A stretch of 64,000 nucleotides of DNA, from positions 3,224,001 through 3,288,000 of the forward strand of contig NZ_CP101989.1 of the NCBI RefSeq assembly GCF_024508275.1, written 5' to 3'. The stretch comes from Cellulomonas wangsupingiae. GTDB taxonomy: Bacteria; Actinomycetota; Actinomycetes; Actinomycetales; Cellulomonadaceae. The notes under the pieces were generated by a model. It worked only from the letters and a program-made list of their open reading frames with translations. It searched no databases and was not told the DNA's origin. Made by a program: the position numbers and the translations under genes. How positions within the stretch are numbered: position 1 is the first letter of the stretch; every line of letters begins with the position of its first letter. This document shows, piece by piece, positions 44,328 through 51,373 of the stretch.

Positions 44328-44401
44328 GGCCCCGTAGCGCAGTTGGTTAGCGCGCCGCCCTGTCACGGCGGAGGTCGCGGGTTCAAGTCCCGTCGGGGTC
44401 G
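44328..44401 (+). tRNA. tRNA-Asp (anticodon GTC)
   Basis: A 74-nt cloverleaf; acceptor 44328-44334 pairs with 44394-44400. The anticodon stem CCGCC/GGCGG frames CTGTCAC, anticodon GTC. T-loop TTCAAGT. The 38-nt spacer to tRNA-Phe contains a small hairpin, CCGACC-GAGA-GGTCGG at 44411-44426, probably a processing or pausing structure. Confidence 0.95.
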
Positions 44402-44439
44402 CTGCGAGGGCCGACCGAGAGGTCGGTATCTCGCTGCGA

Positions 44440-44512
44440 GGCTCTGTAGCTCAGTTGGTAGAGCGTTCGACTGAAAATCGAAAGGTCACCGGATCGACGC
44501 CGGTCGGAGCCA
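44440..44512 (+). tRNA. tRNA-Phe (anticodon GAA)
   Basis: A 73-nt cloverleaf; acceptor GGCTCTG pairs with CGGAGCC with one G-U pair. The anticodon stem TTCGA/TCGAA frames CTGAAAA, anticodon GAA. The T-arm reads ACCGG-ATCGACG-CCGGT, so the loop begins with A where T54 is nearly universal. Confidence 0.9.
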
Positions 44513-44517
44513 CACCA

Positions 44518-44549
44518 GACGGCCCCGCGGGACGCCCGCCGGGGCCGTC
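44518..44549 (+). terminator. Terminator of the tRNA cluster
   Basis: A perfect 10-bp stem (44518-44527 with 44540-44549) with a 12-nt loop starts 5 nt after tRNA-Phe. Confidence 0.65.
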
Positions 44550-44818
44550 GCCATGTCCGGCGCCTGAGCCGACACCCCACGCCCTCGCCGCTCACCTCGA
44601 CGCCCCGGGTCTCGACGCCCCAGGTCTCGACGCCCCGGGCCGCGCTCCGGCTCCCGGCCGGCACCACGATGCGGGCGTCGTCCGGCCGCTGCCTGCTCGA
44701 CCCCCGGCGTCGGCGTCTCACCCGGTCAGGCGTCCGACTCGGGCCCATCGTCCCGCTCATCGGCGACCCCTGCGCACCTACCGTGGACGTACAGCACCCG
44801 CCGACCGAGGACACCCCC
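44550..44818. other. Spacer after the tRNA cluster
   Basis: 269 bp with no supported gene. It includes three short direct repeats of CTCGACGCCCC/A-type sequence at about 44597-44638 and presumably the promoter of the following membrane-protein gene. Confidence 0.4.
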
Positions 44819-45250
44819 GTGACCACGACGACCGACCGCCACCGCCCCAGCATCATCGACCGCCTGACCGACCCGCTCGCCGAGCGCGCTCGTGACCGGA
44901 TCGAACGGGCGGAGGACAAGGTCCGGGCCGCGGTGCAGCACGAGCTCGACGCCGTGGGGCGCAGCGTCCGCACGCGCGCGGTCCGCATCCGGCCCTCCGC
45001 GATCGCCTTCGGCGCGGCGGCCCTGCTCACCGTCATCGGCATCGCGCTGTTCGCGTTCGGTGCGGTCGCCGGCCTCGCGCTGGCGATGCCGACCTGGCTC
45101 GCCGCGCTCGTCGTCGGCGTCGCGCTCATCCTCGCGGCCGCCGGGGCGGCAGCATGGGGCCGCGCCAAGCTGCCGTCCGGCAACCCGGTGATCCCCGTGC
45201 CGTCGAGCACGCACCCGGCCGAGGAGCTCGTGCACCCCTGGGCCGACTGA
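44819..45250 (+). CDS. Small two-helix membrane protein
   Basis: A 143-residue protein. A charged helical N-terminal half (SIIDRLTDPLAERARDRIER and VRAAVQHELDAVGRSVR) is followed by two membrane helices (IAFGAAALLTVIGIALFAFG and WLAALVVGVALILAAAGAAA) and a short Pro-rich tail. This resembles actinobacterial phage-holin-superfamily-like or DUF1469-type proteins, and the next two genes are of the same kind. GTG 44819 has GAGGA upstream. Function unknown; an envelope stress or lipid-related role is only a guess. Confidence 0.65.
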   Translation: MTTTTDRHRPSIIDRLTDPLAERARDRIERAEDKVRAAVQHELDAVGRSVRTRAVRIRPSAIAFGAAALLTVIGIALFAFGAVAGLALAMPTWLAALVVGVALILAAAGAAAWGRAKLPSGNPVIPVPSSTHPAEELVHPWAD

Positions 45251-45370
45251 GCCCCTGAGACGACCACCCGACGGCGACCCGCCGGGCCCCGCCCTCGCGC
45301 GCGGGCGGGCGGACCTGCAGACTGAAGTCCTCCGGCAGCAACCGTCTCTGCAGGTGAGGAAGGTCGTCGA

Positions 45371-45805
45371 ATGGTCACGCACTCCGGTTGGGGGAGCGAC
45401 ACCCGTCCCGATGCCCCCGAGGACCCCCGATCTCTCGGTCAGCTCGTCAGCGACGTGACCGAGCAGGCATCTCGTCTCGTGCGCGCGGAGATCGCGCTCG
45501 CGAAGGCGGAGGTGACGGCGAAGGCCAAGGAGGCGGGCATCGGAGCCGGCCTGCTGGCCGGTGCCGCCGTGCTCGCGCTGTACCTGCTGGCCACGTTGAT
45601 CACGACCGCGATCCTCGGGCTGGCGACGGTCGTCGCGCCGTGGCTCGCCGCCCTGATCGTCTCCCTGGTCCTGCTCGTGGTCGTCGCGGTGCTCGCGTTC
45701 GTAGGGCTCAAGCACGTCAAGAAGGGGGTCCCGCCGGTGCCGGAGCGCGCCATGGAGAACGTCCAGGAGGACGTCGACACCGTCAAGAAGGGGCTGCACC
45801 GGTGA
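45371..45805 (+). CDS. Phage holin family-like membrane protein (DUF1469 type)
   Basis: A 144-residue protein with the pattern of the actinobacterial Act_Holin/DUF1469 family: LGQLVSDVTEQASRLVRAEI and ALAKAEVTAKAKEAGIGAG, two membrane helices (LLAGAAVLALYLLATLITTA and LAALIVSLVLLVVVAVLAF), and a short C-terminal helix NVQEDVDTVKKGLH. These chromosomal proteins are not known to be phage lysis proteins. The ATG follows GAGGAAGG. Its stop overlaps the GTG of the next gene. Confidence 0.82.
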   Translation: MVTHSGWGSDTRPDAPEDPRSLGQLVSDVTEQASRLVRAEIALAKAEVTAKAKEAGIGAGLLAGAAVLALYLLATLITTAILGLATVVAPWLAALIVSLVLLVVVAVLAFVGLKHVKKGVPPVPERAMENVQEDVDTVKKGLHR

Positions 45806-46089
45806 GCGAGAAGGAGACCACGCCGTCGCCCGAGATCGTCGCGCTCGAGGCCGAGGTGGTCCTCACGCGCGAGCAGCTCGCCTCGACGGTGGACGCGTTG
45901 GTCGAGCAGGTCGATCCGCGCCGCCAGGCCGCACGGGCCGCCGCCCGTGGCCGGCGCCTGATGTTCGACGCGACCGACCCGGCAGCCCTGCCGGAGGACC
46001 GGGCCCGCGCCCGCAAGATCGTCGCGGTGGCGGGGGTCGTCGTCGTCCTGGTGGTCGCCGGCATCGTGCGCAAGGCGACCCGGCACTGA
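45802..46089 (+). CDS. DUF3618-like small membrane protein
   Basis: A 95-residue protein. The first half, IVALEAEVVLTREQLASTVD followed by ALVEQVDPR, matches the DUF3618 helix; the C-terminus has one membrane helix (IVAVAGVVVVLVVAGIV) and a basic tail. It regularly follows DUF1469-type genes in actinobacteria. GTG 45802 overlaps the preceding stop (GTGA), so the two are translationally coupled. Confidence 0.8.
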   Translation: MSEKETTPSPEIVALEAEVVLTREQLASTVDALVEQVDPRRQAARAAARGRRLMFDATDPAALPEDRARARKIVAVAGVVVVLVVAGIVRKATRH

Positions 46090-46097
46090 CCTTCGAC

Positions 46098-46124
46098 GCG
46101 TCCGCCCGACGGCACGGCGGACGC
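46098..46124. terminator. Hairpin downstream of the DUF3618 gene
   Basis: GCGTCCGCC (46098-46106) pairs perfectly with GGCGGACGC (46116-46124), loop 9 nt, starting 9 nt after the stop codon. Confidence 0.6.
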
Positions 46125-46131
46125 ACAGCAC

Positions 46132-46185
46132 GACGGCCGCAGCAGGTGCTCCCGGGCCATCCCGGAAGGACCTGCCGCGGCCGTC
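46132..46185. terminator. Large bidirectional hairpin
   Basis: GACGGCCGC-a-GCAGGT pairs with ACCTGC-c-GCGGCCGTC, a 15-bp stem with one internal mismatch. It lies between the convergent DUF3618 and bldC genes and could serve both. Confidence 0.65.
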
Positions 46186-46303
46186 GTTCGCCACCGTGGT
46201 GGCGCGGCACCCGGCGGCACCGCCGCGGACCATCGACGTCTCGCGCGCTCCCCCGCGGCGCGCGTGACGCCTGACCCACCGGTCGGCCCCGACCGGTCGT
46301 GAG

Positions 46304-46522
46304 CTACGACTCCTGCGGTGTCGTCCTGGGCTGCGGGACGCCGTTCAGCAGGTCGCGGACCTCGGACTCGCGGTAGCGGCGGTGGCCGCCGAGCGTGCGG
46401 ATCGAGGACAGCTTGCCGGACTTCGCCCAGCGGGTGACCGTCTTGGGGTCGACCCGGAACAACGTGGCGACCTCGGACGGCGTGAGGAGTGCCTCAGCCT
46501 CTGACGAGTGCGTGGTGGACAC
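46304..46522 (-). CDS. bldC: BldC-type MerR-like developmental regulator
   Basis: A 72-residue winged-helix protein almost identical in layout to Streptomyces BldC: LLTPSEVATLFRVDPKTVTR, then WAKSGKLSSIRTLGGHRRYR with ESEVRDLLNG following. BldC binds direct repeats cooperatively and controls developmental genes in Streptomyces; in non-sporulating relatives its role is less clear. GTG 46522 has a perfect AAGGAGGT site 5 nt upstream. The bldC, DUF3073, purM, purF neighbourhood is also found in Streptomyces. A candidate -10 box (TAGGCT, 46730-46725) would give a long leader of about 190 nt. Confidence 0.93.
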   Translation of the reverse strand: MSTTHSSEAEALLTPSEVATLFRVDPKTVTRWAKSGKLSSIRTLGGHRRYRESEVRDLLNGVPQPRTTPQES

Positions 46523-47208
46523 GGGATACCTCCTTCTTTGTCGCGACCCGCCCCGACGGACCCACCTGGCTGGATCGTGAACCTGCGGGGCGCTGCGGTC
46601 GTGCACTGAATCTGACACATCGGGCACCTCAGGACACCCCGGTGCACGTGCGTCCGGTCGCCTGCGCGCCGATCCGGAGCGCGGCGGCCGCCGCCACGTC
46701 CCTGGGGCGCCACTTTCACCCTCCAGCCTAAACCCGTCCGAACCTGGACACACCTCCTCCCCCTCTCGCCGCAGGTCGGCGGTCGATGGCGGAGTGTCGG
46801 CATCCGCGCGGTTTCCTCCCGTTCGCGGCATCCGTGGCTCTGACCTGGACAAATGCGGCGCAGCGCGGCCCGGCGGCGACCCGGGACCAACGTCCCTGGT
46901 GCTCGCGGCGCGGCTTCTCCCCGCCTTTGTCTCATGATGTGAGCAACCCCACGGCCCAGGACGGACATTCACCCCCGAACCCGACAGATCGGCACGCGCA
47001 GACGGGTGCTCGGAGTCACATGTCAGAACATCTCAGTCACGCGTGCAGTGCACACCCTGGCGACGTGGCCGAGCCCACCGCGCCGCAGGTGGTCGGAATG
47101 GATCGTGACCATGTAGCGTTGCCACACGAAGAGAGACTGAACAGCACCCCGGGGCCGCACGTGTCAGCACGGAGCCGCCCCGCTTCCACGTCAGAGGGGG
47201 TCGATGCC
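46523..47208. other. Long divergent intergenic region between bldC and the DUF3073 gene
   Basis: 686 bp with no supported gene, though a frame in phase with the DUF3073 gene is open from 46786. It is less GC-biased than its flanks around 46920-47140. Possible -10 boxes are TAGGCT (minus, 46730-46725) for bldC and TAGCGT (plus, 47114-47119) for the DUF3073 gene. Small inverted repeats include GTCC-N6-GGAC at 46737-46750. I see no clear RNA gene. Confidence 0.4.
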
Positions 47209-47418
47209 ATGGGGCGCGGCCGTCAGAAGGCTAAGCAGACGAAGGTGGCCCGGGAGCTGAAGTACTTCAGCCCGGAGACCAACTACCGAGCCCTCGAGCA
47301 GGAGCTCGCGTCGAGCAGCCGCAACGATGTCGTCACGGACAGCCGCCGCAGCGCGGTCAGCACGGACGACGACGACCCCGCCGGTTGGGATCGCTGGCCC
47401 AAGGACGACGAGTTCTGA
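47209..47418 (+). CDS. DUF3073 family protein
   Basis: A 69-residue basic-then-acidic protein: MGRGRQKAKQTKVARELKYF, SPETNYRALEQELASS, and an acidic end WDRWPKDDEF. This is the conserved actinobacterial DUF3073 family, function unknown. GAGGGGG precedes ATG 47209 at about 8 nt. The stop codon lies inside the first unit of an 18-bp tandem repeat (47414-47449). Confidence 0.88.
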   Translation: MGRGRQKAKQTKVARELKYFSPETNYRALEQELASSSRNDVVTDSRRSAVSTDDDDPAGWDRWPKDDEF

Positions 47419-47449
47419 GCGCTCCGAGAGATCTGAGCACTTCGGGAGA
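47414..47449. repeat. Adjacent 18-bp imperfect direct repeats over the DUF3073 stop
   Basis: TCTGAGCGCTCCGAGAGA and TCTGAGCACTTCGGGAGA are immediately adjacent and differ at four positions. The first contains the stop codon of the DUF3073 gene. Confidence 0.5.
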
Positions 47450-47544
47450 CTCGTCCCGGCCACCGTCGAGCGCCTGAGGCTCGTTGCGCCGTACCGGGCG
47501 GCCCGTCGCGGGCGATCTGCCCCGCGCGGTCGTCCGCGAAGCAT

Positions 47545-47580
47545 GCCCGCGTCCCGACCACGTCCTTCCGGGACGCGGGC
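47545..47580. terminator. Bidirectional hairpin terminator
   Basis: GCCCGCGTCCCG (47545-47556) pairs perfectly with CGGGACGCGGGC (47569-47580), loop 12 nt, between the convergent DUF3073 and purM genes. Confidence 0.7.
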
Positions 47581-47610
47581 GGGACGTGCGCACGGGCGCG
47601 CGGTCCCTGC

Positions 47611-48732
47611 TCAGGCCGTGCGGTAGCTCCCGTGCAGGCGCACCGCGCCGCCTTGGACGCCCTTGGTGCCGGCCACGACGCCCGGTGCCGTCGCGTCGTC
47701 GTCGCGTGCGTCCCGCACGGTCCCGAGCACCCACGCCGGCATGCCGAGCGCACGGGCGGCGCGCTGCACGTCGTCCGCGACCTCGGGGGCCACGACCGCC
47801 ACCATGCCGACACCCAGGTTGAGGGTGTTCTCGAGGTCGCTCCACGGGACGGCGCCGAGCCCTTGCACCAGGGAGAACACCGGCGGCAGCACCCACGCCG
47901 CGCGGTCGACGTCGGCGACCAGGCCCGGGGGCAGGACGCGCGCGACGTTCGCCGCCAGTCCGCCGCCCGTCACGTGGCTGAACACGTGCACCCGGTCCGC
48001 ACCGAACTGCTCCACGAGCGCCAGGCAGTCCGCCGCGTAGACCCGCGTCGGCTCCAGCAGCTCGGCACCGAGCGTGCGGCCCAGCTCGTCCACGTGCCGG
48101 TCCAGGCCCCAGCCCGCGACCTGCACCACCCGGCGCACCAGCGAGTACCCGTTCGAGTGCAGCCCGGACGAGCCGAGCGCGACGAGCACGTCACCGGCAC
48201 GCACGCGGTCGGGGCCGAGCAGCTCGTCGGCCTCGACGACCCCTGTCGCGGCACCGGCGACGTCGTACTCGTCGGGGCCCAGCAGCCCGGGGTGCTCCGC
48301 CGTCTCGCCCCCGACGAGGGCGGTGCCCGCCACCGAGCAGGCGGCCGCGATGCCGCGCACGACGTCGGCGATCCGCTCGGGGACGACCCGGCCGCACGCG
48401 ATGTAGTCCGTCATGAACAGGGGGCGCGCGCCGACCACGACGATGTCGTCGACGACCATCCCCACCAGGTCGAACCCGATGGTGTCGTGCACGTCCATGG
48501 CCTGCGCGATCGCGACCTTCGTGCCCACGCCGTCGGTGGACGTCGCGAGCAGCGGCCGGCGGTACGCCGTGAGCGCCGCCGCGTCGTACAGGCCGGCGAA
48601 CCCGCCGACGCCGCCGAGGACCTGCGGTCCGTGCGTGGCGCGCACGGCGCCCTTCATGAGCTCGACCGCCCGGTCCCCCGCATCGGTGTCCACGCCCGCG
48701 GACGCGTACGTGACCGGCTGCGGCGCGCTCAC
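47611..48732 (-). CDS. purM: Phosphoribosylformylglycinamidine cyclo-ligase (AIR synthetase)
   Basis: A 373-residue enzyme of purine synthesis converting FGAM and ATP to AIR. Signature segments are VTYASAGVDTDAGDRAVELM at the start, LLATSTDGVGTKVAIAQAMD, GFDLVGMVVDDIVVVGARPL then FMTDYIACGRV, and LVGGETAEHPGLLGPDEYDV. C-terminal VFSHVTGGGLAANVARVLP is also standard. It follows purF; the GTG at 48732 overlaps the purF stop (GTGA), so both are coupled. Confidence 0.96.
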   Translation of the reverse strand: MSAPQPVTYASAGVDTDAGDRAVELMKGAVRATHGPQVLGGVGGFAGLYDAAALTAYRRPLLATSTDGVGTKVAIAQAMDVHDTIGFDLVGMVVDDIVVVGARPLFMTDYIACGRVVPERIADVVRGIAAACSVAGTALVGGETAEHPGLLGPDEYDVAGAATGVVEADELLGPDRVRAGDVLVALGSSGLHSNGYSLVRRVVQVAGWGLDRHVDELGRTLGAELLEPTRVYAADCLALVEQFGADRVHVFSHVTGGGLAANVARVLPPGLVADVDRAAWVLPPVFSLVQGLGAVPWSDLENTLNLGVGMVAVVAPEVADDVQRAARALGMPAWVLGTVRDARDDDATAPGVVAGTKGVQGGAVRLHGSYRTA

Positions 48733-50276
48733 GGGTGCTCCAGCGCGGATGCGCCACCGGCCGCCGGGACGATGCTGAGCAGACCGTCCTCGGGCTGCCC
48801 CAACGGCAGCTGGTTCTGCTCCAGCAGGTGCTTGCCCAACCGCTCGGAGGGCGGCAGCTCGATGGGGTACCGGCCGCTGAAGCAGGCGGTGCACAGCTGC
48901 GACGCAGGCTGCTCGGTGGCGGCGATCATGCCCTCCTCGGACAGGTAGCCCAGCGAGTCGGCGCCCAGCGAGCGGGCGATCTCCTCCACCCCCAGGCCGT
49001 TGGCGATGAGCTCGGCGCGCGACGCGAAGTCGATGCCGTAGAAGCAGGGCCACTTCACCGGTGGCGCCGTGATCCGGATGTGGACCTCCGCGGCCCCCGA
49101 CTCCCGCAGCATGCGCACCAGCGCGCGCTGCGTGTTGCCCCGGACGATGGTGTCGTCCACGACCACGAGGCGCTTGCCGCGGATGACGTCCTTCAGCGGG
49201 TTCAGCTTGAGCCGGATGCCGAGCTGGCGCAGCGTCTGCGACGGCTGGATGAACGTGCGCCCGACGTAGGCGTTCTTCGTCAGCCCCTGGCCGAACGGGA
49301 TGCCCGACTTCGCCGCGTACCCCACGGCGGCGGGCGTCCCGGACTCGGGGACGGGGATCACGAGGTCGGCCTCGACCGGGTGCTCGACGGCCAGCCGGCG
49401 GCCCATCTCGACGCGCGCCGCGTGCACGGAACGACCGTTGATCGTGGTGTCCGGCCGCGCGAGGTAGACGTACTCGAAGACGCAGCCGGCGCGGTCGATC
49501 GGCGCGAACCGCGTCGAGCGCAGGCCGTCGGCGTCGATCGCGATGAACTCCCCGGGCTCGACCTCGCGCACGTAGGACGCACCGACGATGTCGAGGGCCG
49601 ACGTCTCCGAGGCCACGACCCACCCGCGCTCCAGGCGGCCGAGCACGAGCGGGCGCACGCCCTGCGGGTCGCGCGCGGCGTACAGCGTGCGCTCGTCCAT
49701 GAAGACCAGGCAGAACGCGCCGCGCAGCCGCGGCAGCACCTCGAGGGCCGTCGCCTCCAGCGTGTGGTCCGGGTCCCCGGCGAACAGGGCGGTGATGAGG
49801 GCGGTGTCGGTCGTGTTGCCGCGCGCGAGCTCCCCGCGACGCTGGCTGCCGTACCGCTCGGCGACGAGGTCGACGAGCTCGGCGGAGTTGGTGAGGTTGC
49901 CGTTGTGGCCCAGCGCGACCGTGCCGGCCGCGGTCGCCCCCAGCGTCGGCTGGGCGTTCTCCCACGTCGAGCCACCGGTCGTGGAGTAGCGCGTGTGGCC
50001 GATCGCGATGTGCCCCTGCAGGGCGTTCAGCGCCGTCTCGTCGAAGACCTGGGAGACCAGGCCCATGTCCTTGTAGACGAGCAGCTGCGAGCCGTTCGAC
50101 GTCGCGATGCCCGCCGACTCCTGCCCGCGGTGCTGCAGCGCGTAGAGGCCGAAGTAGGTGAGCTTGGCCACCTCTTCGCCGGGTGCCCAGACGCCGAAGA
50201 CTCCGCAGGCGTCCTGCGGGCCTTGCTCGCCGGGTAGAAGGTCGTGGTTCAGACGTCCGTCTGCGCGGGGGGCCAC
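48729..50276 (-). CDS. purF: Amidophosphoribosyltransferase
   Basis: A 515-residue glutamine PRPP amidotransferase, first committed step of purine synthesis. After the short propeptide APRADGRLNHDLLPGEQGP the nucleophilic Cys is in QDACGVFGVWAPGEEVAKLT. The Ntn glutaminase half has GHTRYSTTGGSTWENAQP; the phosphoribosyltransferase half has LVVVDDTIVRGNTQRALVRM. Cysteines in VKWPCFYGID and LCTACFSGRYPIEL mark the Fe-S class. GTG 50276 aligns with the start of Streptomyces PurF; the ribosome site is weak. It leads the purF-purM pair. Confidence 0.95.
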   Translation of the reverse strand: MAPRADGRLNHDLLPGEQGPQDACGVFGVWAPGEEVAKLTYFGLYALQHRGQESAGIATSNGSQLLVYKDMGLVSQVFDETALNALQGHIAIGHTRYSTTGGSTWENAQPTLGATAAGTVALGHNGNLTNSAELVDLVAERYGSQRRGELARGNTTDTALITALFAGDPDHTLEATALEVLPRLRGAFCLVFMDERTLYAARDPQGVRPLVLGRLERGWVVASETSALDIVGASYVREVEPGEFIAIDADGLRSTRFAPIDRAGCVFEYVYLARPDTTINGRSVHAARVEMGRRLAVEHPVEADLVIPVPESGTPAAVGYAAKSGIPFGQGLTKNAYVGRTFIQPSQTLRQLGIRLKLNPLKDVIRGKRLVVVDDTIVRGNTQRALVRMLRESGAAEVHIRITAPPVKWPCFYGIDFASRAELIANGLGVEEIARSLGADSLGYLSEEGMIAATEQPASQLCTACFSGRYPIELPPSERLGKHLLEQNQLPLGQPEDGLLSIVPAAGGASALEHP

Positions 50277-50367
50277 GGCACCATGGTTGCACACCGTCCG
50301 CAGCCCTCGCCCGGCGTCTCGCGGGCCGTCCGGCGGCGGCGCGACTGCCCTCCGCGAGGGCGCGACG

Positions 50368-50751
50368 TCAGCGTCCGCCGGCCCCGTGACGCCGGGTGCT
50401 GCGGCGGTCCGCGAGGACCGCGAGGGCGCCACCGACGAACGCGCCGGGCACGCCGAGGCCCAGCGCGAGGATCCAGCGCACACCGTTCTGGCCCGAGAGG
50501 AACGGCAGCACGCCGCCGTCCGCACCCGTCACGCCGCTGTCGCCGGCCGTCGCGACGGCCAGGACCAGCCCGGCCAGCACGCCGACGACGGCGCCGGCGA
50601 CGATGAACGCGCCGTACCTCGGCGCGCGACGCACGGTCGCCGGTGTGGCGACGCGGGCGAGCTCCGCCTCGTCGGGCGTCGCGCCGGTGGTCGGTCCGTC
50701 GGTCGACGGCGCCTCGGGGCGCGGCTGCTCGGGGCGGGGAAGGTCGGGCAC
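50368..50751 (-). CDS. Small two-helix membrane protein
   Basis: A 127-residue protein: a Pro/Glu-rich N-terminus (PRPEQPRPEAPSTDGPTTGA), then two membrane helices (YGAFIVAGAVVGVLAGLVLA and WILALGLGVPGAFVGGALAV) and a basic tail. It resembles unnamed actinobacterial membrane proteins found next to purF and the sterol-carrier gene. GTG 50751 starts it. It begins 9 bp after the stop of the SCP-like gene, so the two form an operon that probably reads on towards purF. Confidence 0.7.
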   Translation of the reverse strand: MPDLPRPEQPRPEAPSTDGPTTGATPDEAELARVATPATVRRAPRYGAFIVAGAVVGVLAGLVLAVATAGDSGVTGADGGVLPFLSGQNGVRWILALGLGVPGAFVGGALAVLADRRSTRRHGAGGR

Positions 50752-50760
50752 CCCGTGATC

Positions 50761-51144
50761 CTAGGTCCGGCGCGTGCGTGCCGCCTGCAGCGGCAGCAGG
50801 CCGGAGAGGTCCGCGCGCTCGCCCGACGCGTGGACCCGTCCCGTCGCGAGCGCGTCGTCCCACGTCAGGACGCCCGTCACGAGCGCGAGCCAGGTCCCCG
50901 GGTCGGTCTCGACGACGTTCGGCGGCGTGCCGCGCGTGTGACGCGGCCCCTCGACGGCCTGGACGGCGCCGTCCGGCGGCACCCGGACCTCCACGGAGTT
51001 GCCGGGAGCCACCTCGGCGAGCTCCTCGAGGGCGAACCGCACGGCCGTGCGCCGCACGGCCACGGGCGTGCCGTCGGGGTCGGCGCGCCACGCCCGGAGC
51101 GCGGCGCGGCCGTCGGCGGGATCGGTACGACGACGCGGTGGCAC
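50761..51144 (-). CDS. Sterol carrier (SCP2-like) family protein
   Basis: A 127-residue protein. A helical start ([20 protein letters not shown]) leads into SCP2-like strands ([20 protein letters not shown] and [14 protein letters not shown]) and the helical stretch [20 protein letters not shown], then [20 protein letters not shown]. This matches the small actinobacterial sterol carrier family found upstream of purF. Lipid binding is the family property; physiological role unknown. GTG 51144 is preceded by GAGGATGAGGAC. Confidence 0.8.
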   Translation of the reverse strand: MPPRRRTDPADGRAALRAWRADPDGTPVAVRRTAVRFALEELAEVAPGNSVEVRVPPDGAVQAVEGPRHTRGTPPNVVETDPGTWLALVTGVLTWDDALATGRVHASGERADLSGLLPLQAARTRRT

Positions 51145-51190
51145 GTCCTCATCCTCCCCCACCGGCGCCGCCCGCGACCGCCGAGGGGTG

Positions 51191-51219
51191 ATGACACCGG
51201 CGGCGTGCCTCACTAGGCT
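51191..51219 (+). promoter_or_regulatory. Promoter of the trpS leader transcript
   Basis: ATGACA (51191-51196) and TAGGCT (51214-51219) are 17 bp apart. The leader-peptide ATG begins 9 nt after the -10 box, so the transcript starts at or next to that ATG. Confidence 0.6.
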
Positions 51220-51227
51220 CCCGCGAC

Positions 51228-51272
51228 ATGACCCGGACCCGCGCGCACCTGGCGCGGTGGTGGCTGCCCTGA
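51228..51272 (+). CDS. trp leader peptide (attenuator) upstream of trpS
   Basis: A 14-residue open frame, [14 protein letters not shown], with two consecutive Trp codons at 51258-51263 and a stop at 51270-51272. Tandem Trp codons are improbable by chance (Trp has one codon), and the frame sits between a promoter and trpS. The hairpin arms that follow begin inside the second Trp codon, as in ribosome-mediated attenuators. It appears leaderless, so ribosomes would load directly at the 5' end. Low charged tRNA-Trp would stall the ribosome and raise trpS expression. Confidence 0.75.
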   Translation: MTRTRAHLARWWLP

Positions 51273-51320
51273 GGCAGCCGTAGGTCCCCCGACCGCCGAG
51301 CTGCTCACGCGGCTCGGCGG
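51262..51320 (+). promoter_or_regulatory. Attenuator hairpins upstream of trpS
   Basis: Hairpin 1: GGCTGCC (51262-51268) pairs with GGCAGCC (51273-51279) around the leader stop codon. Hairpin 2: CCGCCGAG (51293-51300, extendable by one pair) pairs with CTCGGCGG (51313-51320), the likely terminator. GCAGC of hairpin 1 can instead pair with GCTGC at 51300-51304, giving an alternative structure. No U-tract follows. Confidence 0.6.
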
Positions 51321-51373
51321 GTCCACGCGGTCCCCGCACAGCCGTGCGACAGCTCCTCACCGAAGGAGCCCCG

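Noticed and set aside
44209..44512. tRNA cluster as an integration site for a mobile island
   Set aside because: I found no duplicated tRNA 3' end, integrase or recombinase gene in the window.
45371..45805. Phage holin-like gene as a sign of a prophage
   Set aside because: DUF1469-type proteins are common chromosomal genes in actinobacteria, and no integrase, portal, terminase, tail or lysin gene is nearby despite three adjacent tRNA genes.
46523..47208. Long bldC/DUF3073 spacer as a riboswitch or structured RNA
   Set aside because: I could not find a recognisable riboswitch core or a long stable helix; only short inverted repeats are present.
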